Assembly: GCA_030694525.1 (NCBI GenBank)
Contig: JAUXYG010000125.1
Span: 1-44,872, forward strand
Direction: 5' to 3'
DNA from: Legionella sp.
GTDB lineage: Bacteria; Pseudomonadota; Gammaproteobacteria; Legionellales; Legionellaceae
Length of the DNA: 44,872 bases
Shown: positions 26,271 to 36,389 of the stretch, piece after piece
How the letters are laid out: the number at the start of each line of letters is the position of its first letter
Numbering within the stretch: position 1 is the stretch's first letter
Program-made: the position numbers and the translations under genes
The notes under the pieces: model-generated
What the model was told of the DNA's origin: nothing
Database searches by the model: none
Seen by the model: the letters and a program-made list of their open reading frames with translations, nothing else

Positions 26271-26566
26271 TATTAATGGTTCATGTACTAGTTGCGGTTG
26301 CTTTAATCGGACTGGTTCTTATTCAACACGGTAAAGGTGCTGATATTGGAGCAGCTTTTGGTTCTGGCGCGTCAAATACTTTATTTGGTAGTCAGGGAAC
26401 AGGTGGTTTTTTATTTAAACTAACTGGTGGTTTAGCGATGACCTTTTTTGTCACCAGCTTAATGCTTTCCTACTCAGTTTCAATGCAGTATCAGAAAGCA
26501 GAACAACAGGCTATTCCACAACAAAATAATGCACCGGTGACCTCCGTACCTGTTCCGGTTGAGTAA
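26258..26566 (+). CDS. secG: Preprotein translocase subunit SecG
   Basis: SecG is the small non-essential subunit of the SecYEG channel in the inner membrane. The 102-residue protein has two transmembrane segments (about 2-20 and 52-72) around the conserved loop [20 protein letters not shown]...LFGSQG. A hydrophilic, Gln/Pro-rich tail follows. The gene starts inside the end of tpiA (13-base overlap), so translation is probably coupled, and it is followed by a tRNA-Leu gene. Confidence 0.96.
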   Translation: MYQLILMVHVLVAVALIGLVLIQHGKGADIGAAFGSGASNTLFGSQGTGGFLFKLTGGLAMTFFVTSLMLSYSVSMQYQKAEQQAIPQQNNAPVTSVPVPVE

Positions 26567-26610
26567 AATAGTCAATAAACACGATAGATATAAATTAAAG
26601 GGACAAATAA

Positions 26611-26642
26611 TTTATCACCTACATTAAAATGTGAGTGATAAA
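26611..26642 (+). other. Long imperfect hairpin upstream of tRNA-Leu
   Basis: TTTATCAC and GTGATAAA pair as an outer 8-bp stem, and ACATT with AATGT as an inner 5-bp stem, separated by a 2+2 internal loop. The hairpin ends 18 bases before the mature tRNA. It has no T-run, so it is more likely a processing signal in a secG-tRNA transcript or a regulator binding site than a terminator. Confidence 0.5.
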
Positions 26643-26660
26643 CTCCCTTGTATAGATTAT

Positions 26661-26746
26661 GCCGAAGTGGTGAAATTGGTAGACACGCCGTCTTGAGGGG
26701 GCGGTGGCGTAAAGCTGTGCCGGTTCGAGTCCGGCCTTCGGCACCA
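26661..26746 (+). tRNA. tRNA-Leu (anticodon GAG)
   Basis: The 86-base gene includes an encoded CCA. The acceptor stem GCCGAAG pairs with CTTCGGC. The D-arm has AATTGGTAGAC, and the anticodon stem CCGTC / GGCGG encloses the loop TTGAGGG, giving GAG. A long variable arm (class II) precedes the T-arm CCGGTTCGAGTCCGG. The gene lies between secG and nuoA, a position seen in several gammaproteobacteria, and is probably processed from a longer transcript. Confidence 0.96.
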
Positions 26747-26770
26747 TTTTAATCCGAGTAAGGTGAGCTC

Positions 26771-27127
26771 ATGTTATCTCAATATTTACCCATTCTCATT
26801 TTCATAATTATTGGATTGGGATTAGGTCTGGCGATGATAGGTGCCAGTTCGTTACTTTCCAGGCATAGTCCGGATGAAGCGAAAAATGCACCTTACGAAT
26901 GCGGTTTTGGCGCATTTGAAAGCTCTCGCATACCCTTTGATGTCAGATTTTATCTTGTTGCTATATTATTCATAATTTTTGATTTGGAAACGGCATTCTT
27001 TTTTCCATGGGCATTGGCTCTGCGTAAAATTGGCTGGTTTGGTTTTGCGGGGATGATGTTATTTCTTGGGTTATTGGTTATTGGATTTATTTATGAGTGG
27101 AAACAGGGCGCATTAGAGTGGGAATAA
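26771..27127 (+). CDS. nuoA: NADH-quinone oxidoreductase subunit A
   Basis: This is the first gene of a complete complex I operon. NuoA is a small membrane subunit at the junction of arm and membrane domain. The 118-residue protein has three transmembrane segments and the conserved loop [23 protein letters not shown] (given here in parts: YECG, FDVRFY), then [12 protein letters not shown]. The cysteine in YECG is the conserved quinone-site loop residue. It begins 24 bases after the tRNA-Leu gene. Confidence 0.96.
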   Translation: MLSQYLPILIFIIIGLGLGLAMIGASSLLSRHSPDEAKNAPYECGFGAFESSRIPFDVRFYLVAILFIIFDLETAFFFPWALALRKIGWFGFAGMMLFLGLLVIGFIYEWKQGALEWE

Positions 27128-27198
27128 TTTCATCCCTGACCCTGGTTGGAAATCCTTTTGGTATTTCTTTTATTTTAATAATTGTTTAGAGGCGAGCT

Positions 27199-27675
27199 AT
27201 GGCTGTTGCAGAATTGCAAAAAAGTGGCTTTGGAACGACTACAGTTGACAAATTGGTTGGTTGGGCTCGAAGTGGGTCAATGTGGCCGATGACTTTCGGT
27301 TTAGCCTGCTGTGCAGTTGAAATGATGCATGTGGGCGCTGCACGATATGATCTGGACAGATTTGGTATTATATTTCGTCCAAGCCCTCGTCAATCTGATG
27401 TAATGATAGTAGCGGGCACCTTATGTAATAAAATGGCTCCTGCATTGCGTAAAGTATATGATCAAATGCCTGAACCCCGTTGGGTCATTTCTATGGGCTC
27501 ATGTGCAAATGGCGGAGGATATTATCATTATTCTTATTCAGTAGTTCGTGGATGCGATCGAATCGTGCCTGTTGACGTCTATGTTCCAGGATGTCCTCCT
27601 ACTGCAGAAGCACTTCTTTATGGCATTATTCAACTACAAAATAAAATTAGGCGCAAACCTGTATTGGAAGCCTGA
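27199..27675 (+). CDS. nuoB: NADH-quinone oxidoreductase subunit B
   Basis: NuoB holds cluster N2, the 4Fe-4S centre that passes electrons to quinone. In the 158-residue protein the four ligands are visible: the adjacent cysteines in ACCAVEMMH, one in MGSCANGGG, and one in [11 protein letters not shown]. The neighbouring GTLCNKM cysteine is also typical. It is 71 bases after nuoA, with a GAGGCGAG ribosome site. Confidence 0.97.
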   Translation: MAVAELQKSGFGTTTVDKLVGWARSGSMWPMTFGLACCAVEMMHVGAARYDLDRFGIIFRPSPRQSDVMIVAGTLCNKMAPALRKVYDQMPEPRWVISMGSCANGGGYYHYSYSVVRGCDRIVPVDVYVPGCPPTAEALLYGIIQLQNKIRRKPVLEA

Positions 27676-27702
27676 ACCGGATCATCAAAGGTGCAGAATT
27701 AG

Positions 27703-28380
27703 ATGACTAAAAACGAATATTTAATTGAACAGCTCAATGTTGAATTGGGAACTAACATAACTCAAATCAATCTTGCTTATGATGAAGTAACCATAGAGTG
27801 TACTGCTCAGAATATAAAACCGCTTTTATTGGAACTCCGTGATCGGGAGGTTTTTGCGTTCGATGAGCTCATTGATCTGTGCGCCGTTGATTATCTCTAT
27901 TATGGTGAATACGACTGGGAGACAGAGTCAGCAACAGAAAATGGTTTTTCTCGAGGAGTTGAACGACTTGAGTCCAAAGCTTACGCATTGGAAAAACCAA
28001 GATTTGCAGTAGTTTACCACTTATTATCGACTCAATTGAATCACCGTTTACGAGTTAAGTTATTTATTGATGAAACCAATTTGATGATACCTTCGGTACA
28101 CGATTTGTGGAAAGGTGCAAATTGGTTCGAACGTGAAGCCTATGACCTATATGGTATTTTATTTGAGGGTCATCCTGATTTAAGACGTATATTGACCGAC
28201 TATGGATTTATTGGTCATCCCTTTCGAAAGGATTTCCCTCTTAGTGGTCAGGTAGAGATGCGCTATGATGCTAAATTACAGAAAGTTATTTACGCTCCGG
28301 TTGATATAATTCCCAGGACACTTGTACCAAAGGTTATACGTAATGATAACCGGTATCTTGTTAACGAGGGTGACGCATAA
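27703..28380 (+). CDS. nuoC: NADH-quinone oxidoreductase subunit C
   Basis: NuoC is a peripheral-arm subunit (30-kDa family). The 225-residue protein ends with the family signature [12 protein letters not shown]...[11 protein letters not shown] and [10 protein letters not shown]. It is a separate gene from nuoD, unlike the fused nuoCD of E. coli; the two overlap by one base (TAATG). Confidence 0.96.
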   Translation: MTKNEYLIEQLNVELGTNITQINLAYDEVTIECTAQNIKPLLLELRDREVFAFDELIDLCAVDYLYYGEYDWETESATENGFSRGVERLESKAYALEKPRFAVVYHLLSTQLNHRLRVKLFIDETNLMIPSVHDLWKGANWFEREAYDLYGILFEGHPDLRRILTDYGFIGHPFRKDFPLSGQVEMRYDAKLQKVIYAPVDIIPRTLVPKVIRNDNRYLVNEGDA

Positions 28381-29633
28381 TGATTGAATTAAAAAATTAT
28401 ACCCTGAATTTCGGCCCACAGCATCCTGCCGCGCATGGTGTTTTACGTCTTGTATTAGAGCTTGAAGGGGAGACAATTGTTCGTGCCGATCCCCACATTG
28501 GCCTATTGCATCGCGCAACTGAGAAACTTGCAGAAACCAAACCATATATCCAGAATATTGGCTATATGGACAGGCTTGATTATGTTTCAATGATGTGTAA
28601 CGAACATGCCTATGTTCGCTCCATTGAAAAGCTGTTGGGAATAGAAGCGCCTATTCGCGCACAATATATTCGTACCATGTTTGATGAAGTAACACGCATT
28701 TTAAATCATCTTCTATGGCTTGGAGCTATAGCAATAGATTTGGGAGCGATGACCGTATTTTTATATTGTTTTAGAGAACGCGAAGATCTTTTTGATTGTT
28801 ACGAAGCAGTTTCTGGTGCGAGAATGCATGCCACGTATTATCGACCTGGTGGTGTTGCAAGAGATTTGCCCGATAGCATGCCTAAATATAAAACCTCTCG
28901 CTGGCACAATGCACGTGAAGTAGAACAAATGAATGCTGATCGAGAGGGTAGCTTGCTCGATTTTCTTTGGGCCTTTACTGAACGTTTTCCCACTTGTGTC
29001 GATGAATATGAGACTTTATTAACGGATAATCGGATTTGGAAACAACGTACTGTAGATATTGGTATTGTCTCTCCTGAAAATGCATTGCAATGGGGATTTA
29101 CCGGCCCTATGCTTCGAGGATCGGGTGTTGCCTGGGATTTACGTAAAAAACAAAGCTACGCTGCTTATGATAAAGTAGAGTTCGAGATACCTGTCGGTAA
29201 AACTGGTGATTGTTATGATCGATATTTGGTTCGAGTTGCAGAATTAAGACAATCAAATAGAATTATTCGCCAGTGTATTGAATGGCTAAGAAATAATCCT
29301 GGACCTGTTAAAATTGATGACCATAAGATCACGCCCCCACGACGTGTCGAAATGAAACACGATATGGAAGCACTTATTCACCATTTTAAATTATTTACCG
29401 AAGGATTTTGTTTGCCTCGTGGCGAAGTTTATAGCGCGGTTGAGGCCCCCAAAGGTGAGTTTGGTATTTATATGGTTTCAGATGGTGCTAATAAGCCCTA
29501 TCGCATGAAAATTCGTGCCCCTGGGTTTGCTCATCTCTCCAGTTATGATGAGATGGTTAAAGGCCATATGCTCGCGGATGGTGTAGCAATATTAGCGAGT
29601 CAAGATATAGTATTTGGTGAGATAGATCGTTAA
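28380..29633 (+). CDS. nuoD: NADH-quinone oxidoreductase subunit D
   Basis: NuoD (49-kDa family, derived from NiFe hydrogenase large subunit) forms the quinone pocket with NuoB. The 417-residue protein starts with [14 protein letters not shown], followed by [14 protein letters not shown] with the quinone-site His and the Tyr in [12 protein letters not shown]. It ends with VFGEIDR, the invariant C-terminal sequence of the family. Start overlaps the nuoC stop by one base. Confidence 0.97.
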   Translation: MIELKNYTLNFGPQHPAAHGVLRLVLELEGETIVRADPHIGLLHRATEKLAETKPYIQNIGYMDRLDYVSMMCNEHAYVRSIEKLLGIEAPIRAQYIRTMFDEVTRILNHLLWLGAIAIDLGAMTVFLYCFREREDLFDCYEAVSGARMHATYYRPGGVARDLPDSMPKYKTSRWHNAREVEQMNADREGSLLDFLWAFTERFPTCVDEYETLLTDNRIWKQRTVDIGIVSPENALQWGFTGPMLRGSGVAWDLRKKQSYAAYDKVEFEIPVGKTGDCYDRYLVRVAELRQSNRIIRQCIEWLRNNPGPVKIDDHKITPPRRVEMKHDMEALIHHFKLFTEGFCLPRGEVYSAVEAPKGEFGIYMVSDGANKPYRMKIRAPGFAHLSSYDEMVKGHMLADGVAILASQDIVFGEIDR

Positions 29634-29672
29634 TTAGTCTACTTGGTGCAAATAAAGATAAAGGTTTTAAAC

Positions 29673-30176
29673 ATGTCTGAGAATTCAGAAAAAATTTTAT
29701 ATCAATTTATGTCCGAAAAAAGCATACAAGATATAGATCGCTGGATCGCGAAATACCCCGCTGATCAAAAACAATCAGCTGTAATGAGCGCTCTTTCAAT
29801 AGTACAGGGTGAACATGGTTATTTAACGCCAGAATTAATGGATGCAGTTGCTGATTACCTGGATATGGCACCCATAGCTGTATATGAAGTGGCAAGTTTC
29901 TACAGTATGTACGAGCATGAACCAGTTGGCAAACATTTGATTAATGTTTGTACCAGCATATCCTGTATGTTACGCAACTCTGCAGGCGTTATTTCTCATT
30001 TGGAAACTAAATTAGGCATCAAATTAGGTGAGACTACTGAAGATGCCTGTTTCACATTAAGAACAGTGGATTGTCTCGGTGCTTGTGTTAATGCACCCAT
30101 GATGCAGGTGGATAAAGATTATCATGAAAATCTGACCACTGAATCTATAGATACGGTGTTAAAACAATACCAATAA
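29673..30176 (+). CDS. nuoE: NADH-quinone oxidoreductase subunit E
   Basis: NuoE carries the 2Fe-2S cluster N1a of the NADH-oxidising module. The 167-residue thioredoxin-like protein has the ligands in CTSISCML and [15 protein letters not shown] placed the start at the ATG at 29673, eight bases after AAAGG. The frame is open to a TTG ten codons earlier, but that has no ribosome site and no family homology. Confidence 0.95.
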   Translation: MSENSEKILYQFMSEKSIQDIDRWIAKYPADQKQSAVMSALSIVQGEHGYLTPELMDAVADYLDMAPIAVYEVASFYSMYEHEPVGKHLINVCTSISCMLRNSAGVISHLETKLGIKLGETTEDACFTLRTVDCLGACVNAPMMQVDKDYHENLTTESIDTVLKQYQ

Positions 30177-30193
30177 AAGATAGGGTGGTTGTG

Positions 30194-31471
30194 ATGGTTG
30201 AACTAAATCAAGTCTGTTATCGAACATTTCATTTACCAGAGCCCTGGTCTCTATCTGCTTATGAAAGTATTGGTGGATATAGTGCTTTGCGAAAAATATT
30301 ACAGGAACAAACTCCTCCTCAGGTAATTATTGATGAATTAAAAACATCAGCTTTGCGTGGCCGGGGTGGGGCTGGATTTCCAACTGGTTTAAAATGGAGT
30401 TTCATGAACAGAAACTCACCCGTTCAAAAATACGTGGTATGCAATTCAGATGAAGGCGAGCCTGGTACGTGTAAAGATAGAGAAATATTGACGAATAATC
30501 CTCATCAGTTAATCGAAGGCATGGCTATTGCTGGTTATGTGATGGGTGCTACCGTAGGTTATAACTATATACGTGGTGAATTTTGGCTGCCTTATGAGCG
30601 CACAGAAGCTGCTTTAAATGAAGCTTATAAAGCCGGCCTGCTAGGTAAAAATATTTTAGGTTCGGGTGTTGATTTTGATCTATATAATCATCTGGGTGCT
30701 GGAGCTTATATTTGTGGTGAAGAAACAGCGCTGCTTAATTCATTGGAAGGTAAAAAGGGTCAGCCCCGATTTAAACCGCCATTTCCGGCAAACTATGGGT
30801 TGTATGGTAAGCCTACCACTATTAATAATACCGAAACATTCGCTTCTGTTCCTGTGATTATGGAAAAAGGCGGTGAGTGGTTCTTAAAATTAGGCAAGCC
30901 CAATAATGGCGGTACTAAATGTTTTAGTGTGAGTGGACATGTAAATAAACCAGGGAATTTTGAAATCCCTCTGGGCACTCCATTTAAAACATTATTGGAA
31001 TTGGCTGGTGGTGTTACGCAAAATCGTAAGTTAAAGGCTGTTATTCCCGGCGGAACATCCATGCATGTGTTACCTGGTGATGTGATGTTAGGTTTGGATA
31101 TGGATTATGACAGTATACAGAAAGCCGGATCTGGATTGGGTTCTGGTGCTGTAATCATTATGGATGAAACTACCTGCATGGTGGATGCTCTTTATCGTAT
31201 CTCTGAATTTTATATGGAAGAGTCCTGTGGTCAATGTACACCTTGTCGTGAGGGAACAGGCTGGTTAGTCAGACTTTTGCATCGCATTACTCATGGTCAT
31301 GGTGAGCCTGGGGATGCTGAAAAACTGGTTAATGTTGCGAATAATATTGAAGGTCGCACTATTTGTGCTTTGGGAGAGGCGGCGGCATGGCCCGTACAAA
31401 GTTTCGTAAAGCATTTTTATAATGAATTTGATTATTTCATCAAGCACAAACGCTCGATGGTTGCAGCATAA
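30194..31471 (+). CDS. nuoF: NADH-quinone oxidoreductase subunit F (NADH-binding)
   Basis: NuoF binds NADH and FMN and holds 4Fe-4S cluster N3. In the 425-residue protein the nucleotide site is [13 protein letters not shown] followed by [15 protein letters not shown] glycine-rich [10 protein letters not shown] stretch follows, and the cluster ligands are in [14 protein letters not shown] plus a distal Cys in TICALG. The ATG at 30194 has GGTGG five bases upstream and is preferred to the GTG codons just before it. Confidence 0.96.
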   Translation: MVELNQVCYRTFHLPEPWSLSAYESIGGYSALRKILQEQTPPQVIIDELKTSALRGRGGAGFPTGLKWSFMNRNSPVQKYVVCNSDEGEPGTCKDREILTNNPHQLIEGMAIAGYVMGATVGYNYIRGEFWLPYERTEAALNEAYKAGLLGKNILGSGVDFDLYNHLGAGAYICGEETALLNSLEGKKGQPRFKPPFPANYGLYGKPTTINNTETFASVPVIMEKGGEWFLKLGKPNNGGTKCFSVSGHVNKPGNFEIPLGTPFKTLLELAGGVTQNRKLKAVIPGGTSMHVLPGDVMLGLDMDYDSIQKAGSGLGSGAVIIMDETTCMVDALYRISEFYMEESCGQCTPCREGTGWLVRLLHRITHGHGEPGDAEKLVNVANNIEGRTICALGEAAAWPVQSFVKHFYNEFDYFIKHKRSMVAA

Positions 31472-31487
31472 TTGAGAAGGTTAGACC

Positions 31488-33839
31488 ATGGCTACTATTG
31501 AAATTGATGGCAAAACATTTGAAGTTGAAAACGGTAAAATGATTATTGAAGTAGCAGATGATGCGGGTATTTATATTCCCCGATTTTGTTACCATAAAAA
31601 ATTATCAGTGGCGGCAAATTGCCGGATGTGTCTGGTAGAAGTAGAGAATGGTAGAAAACCTGTTCCTGCATGCGCCACGCCCATTACAAACGGTATGAAA
31701 GTGTTTACCAAATCAGAAGAAGCATTGCATTCTCAAAAAGTTGTAATGGAGTTTCTTCTAATCAACCATCCGCTAGATTGCCCTATATGCGACCAAGGGG
31801 GCGAATGTGAGCTACAAGACGTTTCCATGGGTTTTGGCTCAGATGAATCAGTCTATAACGAAAGTAAAAGAGCGGTAGATGATGATGATTTGGGTGTTCT
31901 GATTTCAACGGAAATGACTCGCTGCATTCATTGCACACGCTGTGTCCGATTTGGAGAAGAAGTAGCCGGTGTAAGAGAGCTCGGTGCAACTGGGCGCGGA
32001 GAACAGATGCAGATTGGCACTTATGTGCAACACAGTATGACATCAGAGGTATCCGGTAATATTATCGATTTATGTCCTGTAGGTGCACTGACTTCCAAAC
32101 CGTATCGTTACACTGCTCGAGCCTGGGAATTAGTGCAACACGATGGTGTTGCTCCTCATGATTGCCTGGGATCAAACATACATTTGCATACTCGAAATAA
32201 TCAACTGATGCGTGCAGTTCCTAAAGAGAAAGAAGAAATTAATGAAACGTGGCTCTCTGATCGGGATCGCTTTAGCTATTTGGGATTAAAAAGTCCACAA
32301 CGAGCAGCCGCACCCCAAATCAAACGAAATGGTTTATGGGAAGAGGTGGATTGGGAAACAGCATTAAAGTTTGCAGCCGAAGGAATGAGTCGTGTTATCA
32401 AACAAAATGGCCCGGAGCAAATGGCTGCTTTTGCGTCTAGCTCCTCCACTACCGAAGAGTTGTTTTTATTACAAAAACTGATGCGTGCTATCGGTGTTCA
32501 GAATATTGATCATCGGTTACAACAAACCGATTTCAGGGATCAAAGTCAACAGGCAACAACTCCTGCAAATTCCATTAAATTTGCAGAAATTGAACAGCAG
32601 AACGCAATATTGCTTCTAGGATGTAATATTCATAGAGAGGTTCCATTAGCCGGAATAAGAGTGCGAAAGGCACAGCGGAACGGAGCAAAAATTTACGCTA
32701 TAAACTCCGTAGATTACGACTATCATTTTGAATTATCTGATCGAGTGGTAATCTCTCCTTTGGAAATACCGATGCAATTAGCCAAATTAGCTTTGGCTCT
32801 AGCACCGGATGTCCGCAATTTACCTGAAGAAGTACAAAAATTACTGGTTGGGCTTGAAGTTGATGAAAGCAGTGAAAATACTGCACGGGCTATTAAATCA
32901 GATAGAAGTTGTATTATTACTGGCGCTCTATGTGATAACCATCCTGAAGCTGCTTTAATACGTACGTTGGTTTCAGTTATTACCCATTTAAGTGGTGCCA
33001 AATTATTACGATTGACTCAAGGTGCAAATACAGCTGGTGCATGGATGGCAGGTATGGTACCTCACCGAACTGTGGCAGGTAAAACGGTTGCAGAACCAGG
33101 TCTTGATGTACAAACTGCCCTGAATGCCAAGCTAAAAGGATATTTTTTAATGGCGGTCGAGCCTGGATTTGATTTTGCCAATCCATATGGCGCAAGACAG
33201 TCGATGCTTGCCGCAGAATTTGTAGTGATGTTAAGTGCCTTTGATCAAGAGTCCATGCGTGATTATGCCGACGTAATTTTACCAATTGCGCCTTATGCTG
33301 AAACTTCAGGTACTTATATTAATGTGGATAATACCTGGCAAAGTGTAAAAGGTGCCATGCAACCCTATGGTGAAGCACGTCCCGCCTGGAAGATTCTGCG
33401 GGTACTTGGAAACCTGTTGCAATGTAATGGTTTTGAATACACATCGACTGAAGATGTATTACTTGAAATCAAAGAGAGTGCCGCAATGACTATGGAGTCA
33501 ACGTACACACCTTTTTATCCGGAATCACTTCCAGTCATTAATCAGGAGTTAGTTCGGGTTGGCGAGTGGCCATTATATCGAATCGACTCTATTGTTAGAA
33601 ATGCTCCGGAACTGCAATTGTGCGCTGCAGCTGAAACTGCTTGCATACGCATTCACCCCGCAACGGCAGATAGATTGAAATTAGACGACGTTGCTACTGT
33701 ATCTCAAGGAGATATTGAGATAACATTGCCGCTTAAACGTGACGAGCGTATCGCGGCTGATGTTGTATGGGTAGCAAATGCGATGCCGGAAACAGTTGAT
33801 TTGGGTCATTCCTTTGCTGCAATAACTATTAAGCGCTAG
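31488..33839 (+). CDS. nuoG: NADH-quinone oxidoreductase subunit G
   Basis: NuoG is the largest arm subunit and the main Fe-S wire. The 783-residue protein has an N-terminal ferredoxin domain with 2Fe-2S N1b ligands (RFCYH, CRMCLVE, PACATP). The N5 site HPLDCPICDQGGEC and the N4 site CIHCTRCVRF with a later LCPVGAL follow, then a long molybdopterin-oxidoreductase-like region. After N4, where E. coli NuoG has the Cys motif for extra cluster N7, only one cysteine (HDCLG) is present, so N7 is absent, as in many complex I enzymes. Confidence 0.97.
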   Translation: MATIEIDGKTFEVENGKMIIEVADDAGIYIPRFCYHKKLSVAANCRMCLVEVENGRKPVPACATPITNGMKVFTKSEEALHSQKVVMEFLLINHPLDCPICDQGGECELQDVSMGFGSDESVYNESKRAVDDDDLGVLISTEMTRCIHCTRCVRFGEEVAGVRELGATGRGEQMQIGTYVQHSMTSEVSGNIIDLCPVGALTSKPYRYTARAWELVQHDGVAPHDCLGSNIHLHTRNNQLMRAVPKEKEEINETWLSDRDRFSYLGLKSPQRAAAPQIKRNGLWEEVDWETALKFAAEGMSRVIKQNGPEQMAAFASSSSTTEELFLLQKLMRAIGVQNIDHRLQQTDFRDQSQQATTPANSIKFAEIEQQNAILLLGCNIHREVPLAGIRVRKAQRNGAKIYAINSVDYDYHFELSDRVVISPLEIPMQLAKLALALAPDVRNLPEEVQKLLVGLEVDESSENTARAIKSDRSCIITGALCDNHPEAALIRTLVSVITHLSGAKLLRLTQGANTAGAWMAGMVPHRTVAGKTVAEPGLDVQTALNAKLKGYFLMAVEPGFDFANPYGARQSMLAAEFVVMLSAFDQESMRDYADVILPIAPYAETSGTYINVDNTWQSVKGAMQPYGEARPAWKILRVLGNLLQCNGFEYTSTEDVLLEIKESAAMTMESTYTPFYPESLPVINQELVRVGEWPLYRIDSIVRNAPELQLCAAAETACIRIHPATADRLKLDDVATVSQGDIEITLPLKRDERIAADVVWVANAMPETVDLGHSFAAITIKR

Positions 33840-33852
33840 ATAGGGTACAAAA

Positions 33853-34878
33853 ATGCTTCAGAATATTAGCATATTAATTTGGATCATCATTAAGATACTC
33901 GTAATTGTAGTGCCTTTATTGATTTGTGTTGCTTATTTAACCTATGCTGAGCGAAAGGTTATTGGATATATTCAGGTTCGAATTGGACCTAATCGCGTAG
34001 GGATCATGGGGTTGCTGCAGCCTTTTGCGGATCTGCTTAAGCTAATTACAAAAGAAATTATTGTACCTACCAAATCGAACAAATACCTTTTTGTGATTGC
34101 CCCTCTATTTGCTCTAGCACCGTCTTTAGCGGGATGGGCCGTTATACCCTTCCAGGAGGGAGTGGTTTTATCCAACATAAATGCAGGTGTTTTATATATC
34201 TTTGCGATGAGTTCTCTCGGGGTCTATGGAGTTTTAATCGCGGGATGGGCATCAAATTCCAAGTATGCAATGTTTGGAGCATTAAGAAGTACTGCGCAAA
34301 CTATATCTTATGAAATCGCTATGGGATTCGCTTTTGTTGGCGTTTTATTAGCAGCTGGCAGCATGAATCTCTCTGAAATTGTGCTTTCGCAGCGAGGTGG
34401 CATTTTACACTGGTGGTTTGTTCCGCTTCTTCCCCTTTTTCTTGTGTTCTGGATTGCAGGAATCGCAGAAACCAATCGAGCACCTTTTGATATGGCAGAA
34501 GGTGAATCAGAAATTGTTGCCGGATTTCATGTGGAGTATTCAGGTATTGGATTTGCCTTATTTTTCCTGTCTGAATATGCCAGCATGATTCTTATTTCGA
34601 CAGTTATGGCTGTGATTTTTATGGGGGGATGGTTATCTCCTTTTGAAGGGGTGTCATTTTTAGATAATATTTTCTTTGTGGTACCAGGTTTTGTCTGGTT
34701 GCTTCTTAAAATCAGTTTCTTCCTTTTTGTATATTTGTGGGTAAGGGCAACATTTCCCCGTTATCGTTACGACCAATTAATGCGATTAGGTTGGAAAGTA
34801 CTTATCCCGGTCACCATAATTTGGGTTATTGTTACTGCACTAATGGTTATTACTCATCTTAAACCCTGGTTTGGTTAA
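33853..34878 (+). CDS. nuoH: NADH-quinone oxidoreductase subunit H
   Basis: NuoH (ND1) closes the quinone tunnel where arm and membrane meet. The 341-residue protein has about eight transmembrane segments. Conserved stretches are [19 protein letters not shown] (given in parts: [16 protein letters not shown]), [11 protein letters not shown], and the acidic loop [15 protein letters not shown] that links quinone reduction to proton pumping. It starts 13 bases after nuoG. Confidence 0.97.
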   Translation: MLQNISILIWIIIKILVIVVPLLICVAYLTYAERKVIGYIQVRIGPNRVGIMGLLQPFADLLKLITKEIIVPTKSNKYLFVIAPLFALAPSLAGWAVIPFQEGVVLSNINAGVLYIFAMSSLGVYGVLIAGWASNSKYAMFGALRSTAQTISYEIAMGFAFVGVLLAAGSMNLSEIVLSQRGGILHWWFVPLLPLFLVFWIAGIAETNRAPFDMAEGESEIVAGFHVEYSGIGFALFFLSEYASMILISTVMAVIFMGGWLSPFEGVSFLDNIFFVVPGFVWLLLKISFFLFVYLWVRATFPRYRYDQLMRLGWKVLIPVTIIWVIVTALMVITHLKPWFG

Positions 34879-34889
34879 TAGAGAAGTCG

Positions 34890-35390
34890 ATGAAAAAATT
34901 ATATCAATACATAAGACATTACGTACGAAGTTTTCTTTTAATAGAATTACTATCGGGTTTAAAATTAACCGGGAAGTATTTTTTCAAAAGAAAAATTACC
35001 GTTCAGTTTCCTGAAGAGGTAACGCCCATATCACCACGCTTCAGAGGTTTGCTGGCCTTACGACGTTATCCTAATGGTGAAGAGCGATGTATCGCATGTA
35101 AACTATGCGAGGCAGTATGTCCTGCATTGGCCATAACCATTGAATCGGATGAACGTGAAGATGGATCACGACGAACTACCCGCTATGACATTGATATGTT
35201 TAAGTGTATAAATTGCGGTTTATGTGAGGAATCATGCCCTGTGGACTCGATTGTCGTTACACCTATTCATCATTACCACATCAGCGAGCGCGGTCAGAAT
35301 ATTATGACTAAAGAAAAATTGCTGGCAGTGGGCGATTTAATGGAAACACAACTTGCAGCAGATCGTACTGCTGATGAAAAGTATCGATAA
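34890..35390 (+). CDS. nuoI: NADH-quinone oxidoreductase subunit I
   Basis: NuoI carries two 4Fe-4S clusters, N6a and N6b, between NuoG and NuoB. The 166-residue protein has the two ferredoxin motifs [12 protein letters not shown] and [12 protein letters not shown], with the RYDIDMFKC linker typical of this subunit. An amphipathic N-terminal helix tethers it to the membrane. The gap to nuoH is 11 bases. Confidence 0.97.
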   Translation: MKKLYQYIRHYVRSFLLIELLSGLKLTGKYFFKRKITVQFPEEVTPISPRFRGLLALRRYPNGEERCIACKLCEAVCPALAITIESDEREDGSRRTTRYDIDMFKCINCGLCEESCPVDSIVVTPIHHYHISERGQNIMTKEKLLAVGDLMETQLAADRTADEKYR

Positions 35391-35402
35391 CAGGGGCAAT
35401 CC

Positions 35403-36062
35403 ATGCATGAATTATTAATTCAAATAATTTTTTACGTGTTCGCTGTTTTAGCAGTAGGTTCGGCTTTAATGGTAATTAGTCAAAACAACCCAGTACGCTG
35501 TGTATTGTTTCTGGTGTTGGCGTTTTTTGCCAGTGCCGGACTTTGGATATTAGCTGAGGCAGAGTTTCTCGCGTTAATCCTCGTCCTGGTCTATGTGGGT
35601 GCGGTGATGACCCTGTTTCTATTTGTGGTGATGATGCTCAATATAGACGTGGAAAGTCTTAAAGGTCATTTTATGCGTTATTTACCTTTTGGATTAATAC
35701 TGGTTGCTTTATTGACTGGCCTCCTGATGGTAGCTATACCAACAGATTCTTTTCGGTACAGTAATCAGGCCCAGCAGATGAATGCTGTATCTGGTTCGCA
35801 ATTAATAGAAGCAGTAACACCAAACGATGCTGCGCTGCCACAAACAACGGTTTCTAATACAGAGGCTCTGGGGTTAGTACTTTACACTGACTACTTTCTG
35901 GCATTTGAGCTTGCGGCAGTAATCTTGTTGGTTGCTATTGTTTCTGCAATTACTCTGGCTCATAGAGGGGCAGTCCGTTCAAGGCGACAAGACATACGAG
36001 AACAAATTATGACACGCAGTACAGATCGTGTTGAATTAATCAATATGAAATCAGAGAAATAA
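35403..36062 (+). CDS. nuoJ: NADH-quinone oxidoreductase subunit J
   Basis: NuoJ (ND6) is a membrane subunit with five transmembrane segments. The 219-residue protein includes the conserved third helix [16 protein letters not shown], whose pi-bulge is implicated in coupling. A periplasmic loop lies between segments 4 and 5, and a basic tail ([12 protein letters not shown]) follows. Gap to nuoI is 12 bases. Confidence 0.95.
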   Translation: MHELLIQIIFYVFAVLAVGSALMVISQNNPVRCVLFLVLAFFASAGLWILAEAEFLALILVLVYVGAVMTLFLFVVMMLNIDVESLKGHFMRYLPFGLILVALLTGLLMVAIPTDSFRYSNQAQQMNAVSGSQLIEAVTPNDAALPQTTVSNTEALGLVLYTDYFLAFELAAVILLVAIVSAITLAHRGAVRSRRQDIREQIMTRSTDRVELINMKSEK

Positions 36063-36079
36063 ACATTGGGGAATTCTTT

Positions 36080-36385
36080 ATGATACCGGTTACCGACTAC
36101 CTGATATTAGGTGCGATTTTATTTGGTTTAAGTTTGGTTGGCATAATGCTTAATCGCAAGAACATAATTTTAATACTTGTATGCGTTGAATTGATGTTGT
36201 TGGCAGTAAACACAAATTTTGTCGCGTTTTCGCATTATTATGGAGAAGTCAGTGGCCAGATTTTTGTTTTCTTTATTCTGACCGTTGCTGCTGCAGAAGC
36301 AGCTATTGGTTTAGCTATTGTGATATTGCTCTATAGAAATCGTGGCAATATAGATGTTGATAAGATGAATCATTTAAAGGGTTAA
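36080..36385 (+). CDS. nuoK: NADH-quinone oxidoreductase subunit K
   Basis: NuoK (ND4L) has 101 residues and three transmembrane segments, the standard size. The two conserved membrane glutamates of the proton path are visible in [10 protein letters not shown] and [10 protein letters not shown]. It ends just 4 bases before the nuoL start. Confidence 0.96.
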   Translation: MIPVTDYLILGAILFGLSLVGIMLNRKNIILILVCVELMLLAVNTNFVAFSHYYGEVSGQIFVFFILTVAAAEAAIGLAIVILLYRNRGNIDVDKMNHLKG

Positions 36386-36389
36386 AATT

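Noticed and set aside
26651..26656. TATAGA as a -10 for tRNA-Leu
   Set aside because: It lies about five bases before the mature 5' end and has no -35 at proper spacing.
27703..29633. nuoCD fusion as in E. coli
   Set aside because: A clear TAA stop and a new ATG overlap by one base, so these are two genes.
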